This document shows positions 38,069-47,960 of a DNA stretch of 64,000 nucleotides, piece by piece; the first letter of the stretch is position 1; the number at the start of each line of letters is the position of its first letter. Made by a program: the position numbers and the translations under genes. Below the pieces are notes generated by a model. The model had not been told where the DNA came from and did not search any database. It worked only from the letters and a program-made list of their open reading frames with translations. Origin of the DNA: Deinococcales bacterium (lineage in GTDB: Bacteria; Deinococcota; Deinococci; Deinococcales; JAAFIG01). The DNA lies in NCBI GenBank assembly GCA_025359505.1, contig JANYHH010000112.1, positions 1-64,000 of the forward strand, in the 5' to 3' direction.

Positions 38069-38397
38069 AGCTCTATGCAAACGAAAACATTCCGCTCAGG
38101 CTCGTCCTCGAGCTGCGCTCTATCGGGCATGACGTAATGACAACTTTTGAGAGCGGTAAAGCTGGGCAAGCGATCCCCGACGATGCGGTACTCGAGTTTG
38201 CGACGTTGCAGCGACGGGTTGTGGTTACTCTTAACCGCAGGCATTTCGTGAAGCTGCACCTCGAGCAAGTCCCGCACGCTGGGATCATGGTATGCAGCGT
38301 AGACTTCGATTACGCAGCACTGGCGAGGCGAATTAATGCGGCGCTGCTCGAGGATATGACGCAGCAGTTGGTGCGCGTCAATCGTCCGAGTTTTTGA
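38065..38397 (+). CDS. DUF5615 PIN-like protein
   Basis: MKLYANENIPLRLVLELRSIGHDVMTTFESGKAGQAIPDDAVLEFATLQRRVVVTLNRRHF. Confidence 0.85.
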   Translation: MKLYANENIPLRLVLELRSIGHDVMTTFESGKAGQAIPDDAVLEFATLQRRVVVTLNRRHFVKLHLEQVPHAGIMVCSVDFDYAALARRINAALLEDMTQQLVRVNRPSF

Positions 38398-38428
38398 AAT
38401 GATTGCAGGCTAGAGTGAATGCGGTCTT

Positions 38429-38905
38429 TTAGGTTCGCAACGCCAAAAAACAATCTGAGGCACAAGCACTAGCGATTTGCTGGCGTCCGTTATCGCCCCA
38501 ACCAAGCAACGCTGCGGCATCAGTCGGCGAAGCGAATCGTCGGTCAACGAAACGTCCCGTCGCCACATCAACCGTTTGTGGCAGCAGCTTCGTGATGCGG
38601 CAAGCGTAACGCAACTGCGCGTAGGCAGCCCCGCCAAACTTGTCAGGATCGCTCGTGACGAGCTGAAAACCAATGTACTCGAGGTCAGCGATTTCGCACT
38701 GGACTTCCTCGAGAACCTCGCGGATCAGGGTTTCCTCGTGCGTCTCGTCGTTTTCAGGTTTGCCACCGGGCAGACTGTATAAACCTTGATCGAACGTCAG
38801 CAGAATTTCGCCGCGCTGATTGAAACAAAAGCCGTAAGCCTGAGTGACTGGCAGATCGTGCGGCAGCGCTCGTGGATACCACTCGAGTTTTGGCATCATA
38901 TGCAG
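38429..38905 (-). CDS. NUDIX hydrolase
   Basis: LYSLPGGKPENDETHEETLIREVLEEVQCEI Nudix box. Confidence 0.92.
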   Translation of the reverse strand: MHMMPKLEWYPRALPHDLPVTQAYGFCFNQRGEILLTFDQGLYSLPGGKPENDETHEETLIREVLEEVQCEIADLEYIGFQLVTSDPDKFGGAAYAQLRYACRITKLLPQTVDVATGRFVDRRFASPTDAAALLGWGDNGRQQIASACASDCFLALRT

Positions 38906-38915
38906 CTTGAGCGAA

Positions 38916-39326
38916 TCACAAAAACGCACCGACTGGCACACCAAAATACGCGCCGAGCTTCTTCGCAACGCCTCTGCTGATGCCGCGCTTGCCGTTCAAA
39001 ATCTGCGACAGCGTGGACTGCGCCACGACCCCCGCCGTCTCGAGGTCAACTTGATTGACGCTGCGGTCGCGCATCAAACTCGCCAGCACGTCTCGAGGTG
39101 CGGCTTGGATACTTGCCCAAGGGTCGTTGGCGTTTTCCCACTCGAGCATATAGCGCCCGATCAGGTCGATCAGCGGACTCCACACGGGGTCGTCCATGCG
39201 GTACTTGCTGGTCAGCGCGTCCATCAAGGCGTGCAACTCGAGGTAATCGCTTTCGGTGTTTGGACGCTTGATTTGCGCGTTGCTTTGAAATTGCGCCCAA
39301 GCTTGTTGGGTTTGTTCGGTGTTCAC
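38916..39326 (-). CDS. HigA-family antitoxin
   Basis: MRDRSVNQVDLETAGVVAQSTLSQILNGKRGISRGVAKKLGAYFGV. Confidence 0.85.
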   Translation of the reverse strand: MNTEQTQQAWAQFQSNAQIKRPNTESDYLELHALMDALTSKYRMDDPVWSPLIDLIGRYMLEWENANDPWASIQAAPRDVLASLMRDRSVNQVDLETAGVVAQSTLSQILNGKRGISRGVAKKLGAYFGVPVGAFL

Positions 39327-39634
39327 AACCGCCTCCCTTGCTGGTTCCAGCGCGTGTACTCGTCATGGGTCAGAATCAGTTTGATGAACGCAAGGCTCGA
39401 GGTGAAGTTGATGCCGCAAACCACGCGGTACTTGTTGCCGCCGATATCGAAAATAAAAACGATTAAATCGTCTGCGGTTCGAGCGGCGTCAACGCTGTTG
39501 AAATGCGTGCTGAGTTCAGCGAAATTCTGAGGTTCTATTCGTCTGAGGTGGTTGTACCAATCACGCAAGACAGCTTCTGATTCTGGATATCGCTCTGCGA
39601 ATTCGCGTAAAGCTCGCGGAGCGATAACATTCAT
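39323..39634 (-). CDS. HigB-family toxin
   Basis: MNVIAPRALREFAERYPESEAVLRDWYNHL...FDIGGNKYRVVCGINFTSSLAFIKLILTHDEY. Confidence 0.9.
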   Translation of the reverse strand: MNVIAPRALREFAERYPESEAVLRDWYNHLRRIEPQNFAELSTHFNSVDAARTADDLIVFIFDIGGNKYRVVCGINFTSSLAFIKLILTHDEYTRWNQQGRRL

Positions 39635-39680
39635 CCGAAAACTAGAGTATTACAAAATGTAATACCAGTCAAGCAGAGTT

Positions 39681-40565
39681 TTACCGCGCTGTCTCCGCTA
39701 ACTTCTCCCACAGCTCGAGTTCAGCCACACTCGGCTCCTTCGGCACGGTCACACGCAGCTCCAAGAGCGCATCGCCCCTCGAGCCGTCCTTCTTGACCCA
39801 GCCCTGCCCGCGCAATCGCAATACGCGCCCGGCTTGACTGCGCGGTGGGATGTTGACCTCACCGCGCCCCTCGAGCGTCAGGGCTTCCAATTTGCCGCCC
39901 AGCACCATCACGGGGGCGGGGACATCCAGCAGCACGCGCACATCGTCACCCTCGAGTTTGAAGGTCGCGTCACCCTCGAGCCGGATGGTCAGCAGCACGT
40001 TGCCACCGCCGGGCGCTTGCCCGCGCAAGCGTAGTTTCTGACCGTCGCGTGCGCCGCGTGGCACGCTGACATCAATGCGTTTGCCGCCGACTTCAACGGT
40101 GCGGGTCGTGCCCCTGAAGGCTTCGGTCAATGCGACGCCGAGTGTGCCTTCGACATCCTGCGGGGGGCGCTGGAAGCCGCCGCCGAACATGTCTTCCATG
40201 TTGACTCGAGCGCCGCCCATACCGCCCCCTCGAGCGGGATTGGCTTGCCCGAAGAGCGTTTGGAAGAAATCACTGAAATCTCCAGCGCCGCCCGGCTGCC
40301 CGCCGAAACCGCCGCCGCCGTACCCGCCTTGCGGCACGCGCCCATTGGCGGCGTCCGCGCCGTACAGATCGTACATTTTGCGCTTTTCGCTATCCCCGAG
40401 GGCTTCGTAAGCCTCGTTGATCTCCTTGAATTTCGCCTCGGCGGTCTTACTTTTATTCTTGTCGGGGTGAAACTCTTTGGCGAGCTGGCGGTACGCTTTT
40501 TTAATCTCGTCCTCAGTCGCGCCTTTCGCCACCCCGAGCGTTTTGTAGTAATCCTTATAAGTCAT
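39681..40565 (-). CDS. dnaJ: DnaJ (CbpA-type) co-chaperone
   Basis: [33 protein letters not shown]; lacks Cys-rich zinc domain. Confidence 0.94.
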   Translation of the reverse strand: MTYKDYYKTLGVAKGATEDEIKKAYRQLAKEFHPDKNKSKTAEAKFKEINEAYEALGDSEKRKMYDLYGADAANGRVPQGGYGGGGFGGQPGGAGDFSDFFQTLFGQANPARGGGMGGARVNMEDMFGGGFQRPPQDVEGTLGVALTEAFRGTTRTVEVGGKRIDVSVPRGARDGQKLRLRGQAPGGGNVLLTIRLEGDATFKLEGDDVRVLLDVPAPVMVLGGKLEALTLEGRGEVNIPPRSQAGRVLRLRGQGWVKKDGSRGDALLELRVTVPKEPSVAELELWEKLAETAR

Positions 40566-40666
40566 TAAAAAACCTCGCTGAGGGCAGAGGGCGAAGAGCA
40601 GAGGGCAAAATCGGCGTCACTCGAGAGTAAGGGTTTGAGCATTCAACTTTCTGCCCTTAGCCGCCT

Positions 40667-41269
40667 TTAGTTCACTTGCTTGCTGACGATCACTCGAGCG
40701 GGTCTGACCAGTTTACCGTTCAGGGTAAAGCCGGTTTGGAAAACCTCTAAGATTTCGTCGTCGGTCGCGCCGGGGATGACTTGCAGCGCCTCGTGGACGG
40801 CTGGATCGAACTGAGCGCCCTTGCCGGGGACGGGTTCAGCGCCGAAGGCGGCGAGGTTTTTTAAGAAGTTGTCTCGCACGCTGTGCAGTCCGGGGATCAG
40901 GCTGGCGGTGTCTTTGACGCCCGCGTCAATGGCGCGGCTGACATCATCGAAGGTTCCGAGCAGCGCTTCAATCGCGGCTGCCGAGCCAGTGGTTTTCGCG
41001 TCGCTCAACTCGCCCGCCATGCGGTTGCGGTAACTGTCGAAATCGGTTTGCAACCGGAACGCCCGCGTTTTCCACTCCGCGACCTCGCGCTCCAAGTCAT
41101 CGGAGCGTTGGAGCTTCTTCATCATCTCCTCGAGACCTTTGAAGGCGTCCTCGTTCAGTTCCGGTGCATCGTCACTCGAGGCTTCAACGCCAGCGTCGTC
41201 GTTGGGGCTGTCCACGCTTGCGATGTCGTTGATTTTTTCAAACGTCACGTCTTTTTTCTCTTCACTCAT
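40667..41269 (-). CDS. grpE: GrpE nucleotide exchange factor
   Basis: ...FDPAVHEALQVIPGATDDEILEVFQTGFTLNGKLVRPARVIVSK. Confidence 0.95.
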   Translation of the reverse strand: MSEEKKDVTFEKINDIASVDSPNDDAGVEASSDDAPELNEDAFKGLEEMMKKLQRSDDLEREVAEWKTRAFRLQTDFDSYRNRMAGELSDAKTTGSAAAIEALLGTFDDVSRAIDAGVKDTASLIPGLHSVRDNFLKNLAAFGAEPVPGKGAQFDPAVHEALQVIPGATDDEILEVFQTGFTLNGKLVRPARVIVSKQVN

Positions 41270-41292
41270 GTTTAGTCACTCCGTTACAAAGC

Positions 41293-41319
41293 AGGGGCGC
41301 AGTCATGAACTGCGCCCCG
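41293..41319. repeat. GGGGCG-type palindromic repeat
   Basis: aggggcgcagtcatgaactgcgccccg. Confidence 0.5.
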
Positions 41320-41460
41320 TGTGTACTCCTCGAGTCTCGAGCTAATGCGGGGCGCTGTGGTTGATGTCAAAATCTTGGATTAAACCAGTGTTTCGGTCAA
41401 TCAGTTGTGCGACACTCGGGCAACCAGTTCAAATCCAAGTTTCGACTCGAGATGCAGCGC

Positions 41461-43353
41461 TTAGCCTGCGGGCTTGAAGTCTGCGTCCACCACGTCGTCG
41501 TCCTTCTTGGCTTCGCTGGTTGAAGCGTCGTCGCTCGAGTTGCTGGGCTGCGTGGCGGCGTTGGCCTGCATCAGCTCTTGCAGCGCTTCCTCGAGCTGCT
41601 TCTGAGCGCTCTCGATCGTCGCATCGTCGGCTTCGGTCTGCACGGCTTCCCTTGCTTTGTCGCTGAGCTGCTGCACTTTATCTTTGAGGTCTTGCGGCGC
41701 ACTGCCAGATTCGCTCAGGGCTTTCTCGGCGCTGAGTCTCAGCGCATCCAATGCGTTGCGCTTCTCGACTTTTTCTTTGCGGAGCTTGTCGGCTTCGGCG
41801 TTCTGCTCGGCTTCCATCACCATGCGGTCGATTTCGTCCTTGCCCAGCGTCGTGGTGTTCTCGATACGGATGTTGGACTCTTTGCCGGTGGATTTCTCTT
41901 TGGCTGAGACTTTCAGGATGCCGTTGGTATCAAGGTCAAACGTGACCTCGACCTGCGGCACGCCTGCTGGCATTGGCGGGATGCCCTCGAGCTTGAAGCG
42001 TCCGAGGCTTTTGTTGTCGTTCGCCATCGTGCGCTCGCCTTGCAAGACGTTGATTTCCACGCCGGGCTGGTTGTTTTCAGCCGTGGTGTAAACTTCAGTG
42101 CGTTTGGCGGGTACGGCGGTGTTGCGGGTAATCATCGGCGCGACCACGCCGCCTTTGACCTCGACGCCCAATGTCAGCGGCGTGACATCGACCAGCACGA
42201 TATCGCCGACGCTCGAGTCACCGCTCAAAATTCCGGCTTGCACCGCTGCGCCCAGCGCGACGGCTTCGTCGGGGTTGACGCTCTCGTTCGGGGTTTTCCC
42301 GAGCAAGCTCTGCACCAGTGCCTTGACGGCCGGAACCCTTGTGCTGCCACCGACCAGAATCACTTCGTCGATCTTCGCAGCCGAAAGCTTCGCATCCTCG
42401 AGCGCTTGCAGCACGGGCTTGCGGACGCGTTCGATCAGGTCGCCCACTAAGCTCTCAAACTGGGCGCGGGTCAGCTTCTTCTCCAAATGCATCGGCGTGC
42501 GCGTCTCTGGGTCGAAGGTGATGAACGGCAGGCTGATCGTGGTCTCGTTGGCAGATGACAGGTCAATCTTGGCTTTCTCAGCCGCTTCGATCAGGCGTTG
42601 CAGCGCTTGTGGGTCTTTACGCAAGTCGAATTTGTTTTCCTTCTCAAACTCGCCCGCCAGCCATTTGACGATGCGCTGATCGAAGTCTGCGCCGCCCAAA
42701 TGCGTGTCGCCGTTGGTGGATTTGACTTCAAACACGCCGTCACCGATCTCGAGGATCGTTACGTCGAAGGTTCCGCCGCCCAAGTCGAAGACTAGGATCG
42801 TTTCGTTGCCTTTGCGGTCTAAGCCGTAGCTCAGCGCGGCGGCGGTCGGTTCGTTGATGATGCGAAGGACATTTAAGCCCGCGATTTTGCCAGCGGCGGC
42901 CGTTGCCTCGCGCTGCGTGTTGTCAAAGTACGCTGGGACGGTAATCACCACGTCGGTGACGGTGTAGCCCAGTTTGGCGCTGGCGTCGTCGACCATTTTA
43001 CGCAAGACCATCGCGCTGATTTCTTCGGGGGCTTTCAAGCCGTCGGTGGTTTCGATGCGGATGCCGCCGTTGGGCCCTTCAACGACCTTGAACGGAGCGC
43101 GGCCAGCTTCCTCGCGCACCTCGTCCCAGCGTCGTCCGATAAAGCGTTTGACTTCAAAAAACGTGTTGGTCGCGTTCATCGCCGCTTGGCGCTTGGCGAT
43201 GTTGCCGACCAGCCGCTCCGCACCTTTGAAGGCCACGACGGACGGGGTGGTGCGCGTGCCTTCGGAGTTGACGATCACGTCGGGTTTGCCACCCTCGACG
43301 ACCGCGATCACGCTGTTGGTGGTTCCCAGATCAATGCCGACTGCTTTTGCCAT
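41461..43353 (-). CDS. dnaK: DnaK chaperone
   Basis: MAKAVGIDLGTTNSVIAVVEGGKPDVIVNSEGTRTTPSVVAF. Confidence 0.99.
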   Translation of the reverse strand: MAKAVGIDLGTTNSVIAVVEGGKPDVIVNSEGTRTTPSVVAFKGAERLVGNIAKRQAAMNATNTFFEVKRFIGRRWDEVREEAGRAPFKVVEGPNGGIRIETTDGLKAPEEISAMVLRKMVDDASAKLGYTVTDVVITVPAYFDNTQREATAAAGKIAGLNVLRIINEPTAAALSYGLDRKGNETILVFDLGGGTFDVTILEIGDGVFEVKSTNGDTHLGGADFDQRIVKWLAGEFEKENKFDLRKDPQALQRLIEAAEKAKIDLSSANETTISLPFITFDPETRTPMHLEKKLTRAQFESLVGDLIERVRKPVLQALEDAKLSAAKIDEVILVGGSTRVPAVKALVQSLLGKTPNESVNPDEAVALGAAVQAGILSGDSSVGDIVLVDVTPLTLGVEVKGGVVAPMITRNTAVPAKRTEVYTTAENNQPGVEINVLQGERTMANDNKSLGRFKLEGIPPMPAGVPQVEVTFDLDTNGILKVSAKEKSTGKESNIRIENTTTLGKDEIDRMVMEAEQNAEADKLRKEKVEKRNALDALRLSAEKALSESGSAPQDLKDKVQQLSDKAREAVQTEADDATIESAQKQLEEALQELMQANAATQPSNSSDDASTSEAKKDDDVVDADFKPAG

Positions 43354-43618
43354 TGTTTCGCCTCCAAGCACCCGAGTTGTAGCTCGAGGGTGCGGGTGTG
43401 TGAGCAGCCACGCTTCAAGCGTGTTGCACTCAGGGCAGTGTAGTGATCTGGCAGGCTTTTGTCAATAGACTTGAGTGCAGTCGTATCAAGTTTCTGATTT
43501 CCAATCCACTGCAAGGTTCAATACAGCCAAGCTCACAAGTCCCCTGTAGATTCACCCATAGATGACTGTGCCTCGCAAAGCTGATGCGCCGCTGACCAGC
43601 GGTGAGCAAGCTGCTGCC

Positions 43619-44779
43619 ATGAAACTGGCGATGCTCTGCCACGCCAGCGCGGGCGGCAGCGGCGTCGTCGCCACGGAGCTGGCACTGGCGCTCGCGGCGC
43701 GGGGCGTAGAAGTTCACCTGATTTCAAGTTCGCGCCCGTTCAGACTGCCCGCCCCGAAGCCAGACGCGCCCGTGCCGTGGTGGAAACGCTTCGTGCCCAG
43801 CAAAACCGAGCGCCAAACGCTGTTTTTTCACCAGATCGAAAGCCTCGAGTACCCGCTGTTCGACGATTCGATGATCGCGCTGACCGCTGCCAACACCGTG
43901 CAGCGCGTTGCTGAGGAACATGGTATTGATGTGGTTCACACGCATTACGCGATTCCGTTTGCGACCAGTGCGCTACTGGCGCAGTCACTCTCCAAACGCG
44001 ATTTTAAGGTCGTCAACACCTTGCACGGTTCGGACGTGACGCTGCTCGGGCGCGAGCGAGCATTGCACGGCACGACAGCCCAAGCCATTCAGCACGGCGA
44101 CGCCGCGACGGCCGTATCAATGGACTTGGCACTCGAGGCTGAAATGACTTTCGCGCTCGCCAAAAACAGCGTCCATGTCATCCCTAACTGGGTAGACAGC
44201 GAGCGGTTCAAGCCAATCACTGACTCGAGCCTGCGCGAGAAGTACGTTCACGCGGACGAGAAACTGATCGTTCACGTCAGCAACTTCAGGGAAGTCAAAC
44301 GCCCGCAAGACGTGATCCGCGTCTTCGCGGGCATCCAAAAGCGCATCCCAGCGCGGCTCGTCATGGTCGGGCAAGGCCCGGAGCGCGAGGAGTGCGTCAC
44401 GCTCGCACGGGATCTCGAGGTCACGGGGCGCGTGGTGTTCCTAGATTTCGAGCCGAAGATCGAAAAGATCCTCGGGCTTGCAGACCTGTTCCTGCTGCCC
44501 AGCCAATTGGAGAGCTTCGGATTGGCGGCGCTCGAGGCGATGTCCTGCGGCGTGCCCGTCGTGGCCAGCAACGTCGGCGGTCTCCCCGAGGTCGTGCTGC
44601 ACGGTGTCACAGGCTTTTTATGCCCGTACCGCAATGTCGACGCGATGATCGAAGCCAGTCTCGAGGCGCTGTCTAGACCAGAGTTTCGCGTTGCAGCCCG
44701 CGCTCGAGCCGTCGAGGTCTTCAGCCCGGAGTTGATTCTGCCGCGTTATTTGGAGCTGTACCGCGCACTGCTGGCGTAG
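43619..44779 (+). CDS. bshA: N-acetyl-alpha-D-glucosaminyl L-malate synthase (bacillithiol)
   Basis: MKLAMLCHASAGGSGVVATELALALAARGVEVHLISSSRPFRL...HTHYAIPFATSALLA. Confidence 0.93.
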   Translation: MKLAMLCHASAGGSGVVATELALALAARGVEVHLISSSRPFRLPAPKPDAPVPWWKRFVPSKTERQTLFFHQIESLEYPLFDDSMIALTAANTVQRVAEEHGIDVVHTHYAIPFATSALLAQSLSKRDFKVVNTLHGSDVTLLGRERALHGTTAQAIQHGDAATAVSMDLALEAEMTFALAKNSVHVIPNWVDSERFKPITDSSLREKYVHADEKLIVHVSNFREVKRPQDVIRVFAGIQKRIPARLVMVGQGPEREECVTLARDLEVTGRVVFLDFEPKIEKILGLADLFLLPSQLESFGLAALEAMSCGVPVVASNVGGLPEVVLHGVTGFLCPYRNVDAMIEASLEALSRPEFRVAARARAVEVFSPELILPRYLELYRALLA

Positions 44780-44800
44780 ACCCTCGAGAATCCAACGTTC

Positions 44801-44829
44801 TGTAGGGGCTTGCCACTGCAAGCCCAGCC
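44801..44829. repeat. TGTAGGGGC-type palindromic repeat
   Basis: tgtaggggcttgccactgcaagcccagcc. Confidence 0.55.
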
Positions 44830-44991
44830 ACTGCCCAGTTCGACGAAACCAGCCCGCCAGCGTCTCGAGCCGTACCCAAAAACCGCCGCTCGAGTGACAC
44901 TTACGCTGACAACGAAACGATATACTTTGCGCGGTGATTGACTCGGGGTCAACCTCGAGCGAATGCGAATTGTTCTCGAGGGGCTAACACC

Positions 44992-46590
44992 TTGCGTCGT
45001 CTGGAAATTCAAAACTTAGCGATCATCCAGCAGCTCGAGTTGACGCTCGGGGATGGCTTCAACGTCTTCACCGGCGAGACCGGCGCGGGCAAGAGCATCA
45101 TCGTCGACGCGATCTGGTTGCTGACTGGCTCACGTGCGGACGCGGAGCTGGTCAGGACTGGTGAGGAGAGCCTGCTGGTCACGGGCTTCTGGGATGGTTT
45201 GACGCTCGGGCGGCGCGTGTCGCAAAGCGGGCGCAGCGTGGCGCGGATCGACGGCGAGGTCGTCAGCAACCGCGAGCTGTCCGAACGCGCCAGCGGCTTG
45301 GTGACGGTGCATTGGCAGCACGCCGCGCAAGCGCTGCTCGAGCCAAAATACCACCGCGAGTTTCTAGATTCGGGGCTGGACAAATCCGGCAAAACCTCGC
45401 TCGAGGCGTACCGCGTCGCCTTCAAGTCCTTCAATGAAACCAATGCGCGGCTCGAGGGTTTGCGCGAATCCGAGCGCGAGCGCACGCGCCGGGCTGACCT
45501 GCTGCGCTATCAGCTCGAGGAGATTTTGAGCGCCAAAGTGCAGGTTGGTGAGGAGGAAACGCTGCGGCTCGAGCGTGAACGCCTCGCCAATGCCGAGCGC
45601 ATCGCATTGGACGCGGGAATCGCCGTGGACGCGCTCGAGGATGCCGAAGTGAATGCGGCGGGGCTGCTGTCGGATGCGCTGAAAGCCTTGACCAGCGCCG
45701 GGCGTTTCGATGCGGCAGCGGCGCAACTGAGCCGCGATCTGCGCGAAGCCCTGAGCGCGATTCAAGCCGTCAGCGGTGAAGCCCGCGAGATCGTTGACCG
45801 CACAGCCGCCGATCCAGAAGCCTTGGATGCTTTGGAGGCGCGACTGGCGCTCTTAGAAAAGCTCAAGACCAAGTACGGCGCGAGTCTGCGCGAAGTCCTC
45901 GAGTACGCGGGTGGTTTGCAAGCCGAACTTTCTACGCTCGAGCAAGCCGAAAGCGACATCCTCAAGCTCGAGGCGACTTTGAAACCCTTGCGGCACGCCC
46001 TCGAGACCAGCAGTGCCAGTTTGAGCAAAGCCCGCCGCGCCACCGCCCAGCGAGTCGCACCGCAGCTCGAGCGGATCATCCGCAATCTGGGGATGCCCAA
46101 AGCCCGTTTGGAGTTCGCGCTCGAGCCAGTGGCAATGGGCGTGTACGGTGCGGAGGACATCGAGATTCGCTTCAACGCCAACAGCGGCGAGGAGCTGGGC
46201 AGCCTGAGCAAAATCGCGTCGGGCGGTGAGCTGTCGCGGGTGATGCTGGCGTTGTCGGCTGTGCTGGGCGCGAACACGCCGACCGTGATTTTCGATGAGG
46301 TGGACGCGGGCATCGGCGGCGCAGCCGCGACCGCCGTGGGCGAACAACTCGAGACGCTGGCCCGCACGCATCAAGTGCTGGTCGTCACGCATTTGGCGCA
46401 AATCGCTGCCAAAGCCACGCATCACTACAAAGTCGAAAAGCTCGAGCGTGGCGGGCGCACCGTCACGGGCGTCACGCGTTTGGAAGGCGAGGCTCGGGTG
46501 CGCGAGTTGGCGCGGATGCTCAGCGGGTCGGACTCGAGCACCGCGTTCGCCCATGCGCGGGAATTGCTAGGCTTGGCGGTCAGCGGGTAA
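44992..46590 (+). CDS. recN: DNA repair protein RecN
   Basis: LRRLEIQNLAIIQQLELTLGDGFNVFTGETGAGKSIIVDAI...FDEVDAGIGGAAATAVGEQLETLA; start approximate. Confidence 0.96.
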   Translation: MRRLEIQNLAIIQQLELTLGDGFNVFTGETGAGKSIIVDAIWLLTGSRADAELVRTGEESLLVTGFWDGLTLGRRVSQSGRSVARIDGEVVSNRELSERASGLVTVHWQHAAQALLEPKYHREFLDSGLDKSGKTSLEAYRVAFKSFNETNARLEGLRESERERTRRADLLRYQLEEILSAKVQVGEEETLRLERERLANAERIALDAGIAVDALEDAEVNAAGLLSDALKALTSAGRFDAAAAQLSRDLREALSAIQAVSGEAREIVDRTAADPEALDALEARLALLEKLKTKYGASLREVLEYAGGLQAELSTLEQAESDILKLEATLKPLRHALETSSASLSKARRATAQRVAPQLERIIRNLGMPKARLEFALEPVAMGVYGAEDIEIRFNANSGEELGSLSKIASGGELSRVMLALSAVLGANTPTVIFDEVDAGIGGAAATAVGEQLETLARTHQVLVVTHLAQIAAKATHHYKVEKLERGGRTVTGVTRLEGEARVRELARMLSGSDSSTAFAHARELLGLAVSG

Positions 46591-46619
46591 GCTCGAGGGG
46601 GAAACTGAACTCGACCGTG

Positions 46620-47690
46620 TTCAGTTTGTGTTTTGACTGTCAAATTACAGATTAGTTTTCACTCGGGTTTCTGTTTTCAAGTTATCGGTTTCTAAGCGCT
46701 AAATCAGCATGGAGAGCTGCTGAAGGACGTGTCTTCGAAGACGTTTGTGCTGGAATATATAATTCTTAGCAAGAATGAGTTTCACTCTGACATACTCTAA
46801 GTATTGTGTCTCGGGTCAGCGGTGTGAAGCAAATTTATTCAATTTTTTCTGCCATTTTGGTATATTTTAATCTAGGTAAGTTTTTTATCCGTGACTTAAT
46901 TTCCGCATCTAAGCGCAACTTCGGACGTAGGAAAGAGAAATAACCCGTGGCAACCATGACGATTATGCTAACCGCAAAGATCATATTGACCACCGATTCG
47001 GCGATTTTTACTATTCCTAATGCGCTGCTTGCTCCGCTTGAAACAAGTTCAAAATAATACCACCATGATCCAATAGGTAAAAAAAGCCAAATAATCACAA
47101 AAATTGGTAAGTAAGTCGTAAGAAATCCGACACTGAATGACTTTGATACATGCCCCCAGATATCTCGTTGTGCGTATGTCTGTGGCATAAAGTCTTCAAA
47201 AAGCACGTTAATTTTCACCTCAAGTAAGTCTGCGTATTGCTGGTAGTAGTTGACTGTTAACATCCAAGTCATTTGTAAACCAGTAATAACAACCCCTAAA
47301 ATAGGAATTATTAATAAAAGAATAGGGTTAGTCGCAGCGGATGGAGCGATTAGCCCTAAAACAGCGATGACTACCGACATGGCTCCTGCGGCAAGGGATG
47401 CGTAAGTCCTTGAAAGATCCCAATACATTTTCCACTGCTCTTGGAGATGCTGTGCAATCTCGAAGCGCAGTTTCAAATCCATTTCCGTCTCTATACTTTC
47501 TCGTGCGTTCGTATCCATACAAATCCTCCGATTCAGTGAGGCTTACGTGGCACGCCATAGAAAAGTTCCCTTTTGTAGGTAACACTGTATGAACTTGTTG
47601 GAGAAAATTAACCTGCGACGGATTAAGTCACATTGTACGTGACCGAAATTCTCTTGAGCCGAGTGTCTCTTTGCACTAATTACGAAGCGA
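46620..47690. other. AT-rich, CTCGAG-free island (probable recent acquisition)
   Basis: no CTCGAG between copies near 46592 and 47696; visibly lower GC. Confidence 0.7.
46835..47518 (-). CDS. multi-spanning membrane protein of unknown function
   Basis: 227 aa with 4 hydrophobic segments (SLATT-like topology). Confidence 0.7.
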   Translation of the reverse strand: MDTNARESIETEMDLKLRFEIAQHLQEQWKMYWDLSRTYASLAAGAMSVVIAVLGLIAPSAATNPILLLIIPILGVVITGLQMTWMLTVNYYQQYADLLEVKINVLFEDFMPQTYAQRDIWGHVSKSFSVGFLTTYLPIFVIIWLFLPIGSWWYYFELVSSGASSALGIVKIAESVVNMIFAVSIIVMVATGYFSFLRPKLRLDAEIKSRIKNLPRLKYTKMAEKIE

Positions 47691-47721
47691 TCAAGCTCGA
47701 GGACGAAAAAACCTGAACCCG

Positions 47722-47850
47722 ACTCACACCCGCGCTCCCTTGAGCAATTCGCGCACCGCGTCATCCGCGCTCAGCTCACCGCGCTCGAGACGCGGCAACA
47801 GTTGTGACTCTCGAGTTGCCACCAAACGCTGGGCTGCGTCCTAAATCGAG
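47722..47850 (-). pseudogene. remnant of MeaB-like GTPase C-terminus
   Basis: minus: *DAAQRLVATRESQLLPRLERGELSADDAVRELLKGARV* vs DAARRLLAAREAELLPRLERGELSADDAVRELLYGAPPPVES* of MeaB at 49371. Confidence 0.8.
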
Positions 47851-47960
47851 CCTGCTCGAGCCGCCGCTTGAAATCGCTGTCTAGTTTGCCCGTCGCTCCT
47901 TTGCATTGGCGAGGTTCAAGTCGCGTCGCACTGGGAACGACGGGTGCTCGAGACTTCAGC

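Noticed and set aside
47543-47764. ORF 47543-47764 minus (Cys-rich start)
   Set aside because: Overlaps the meaB remnant and island border; no start signal or recognisable domain.
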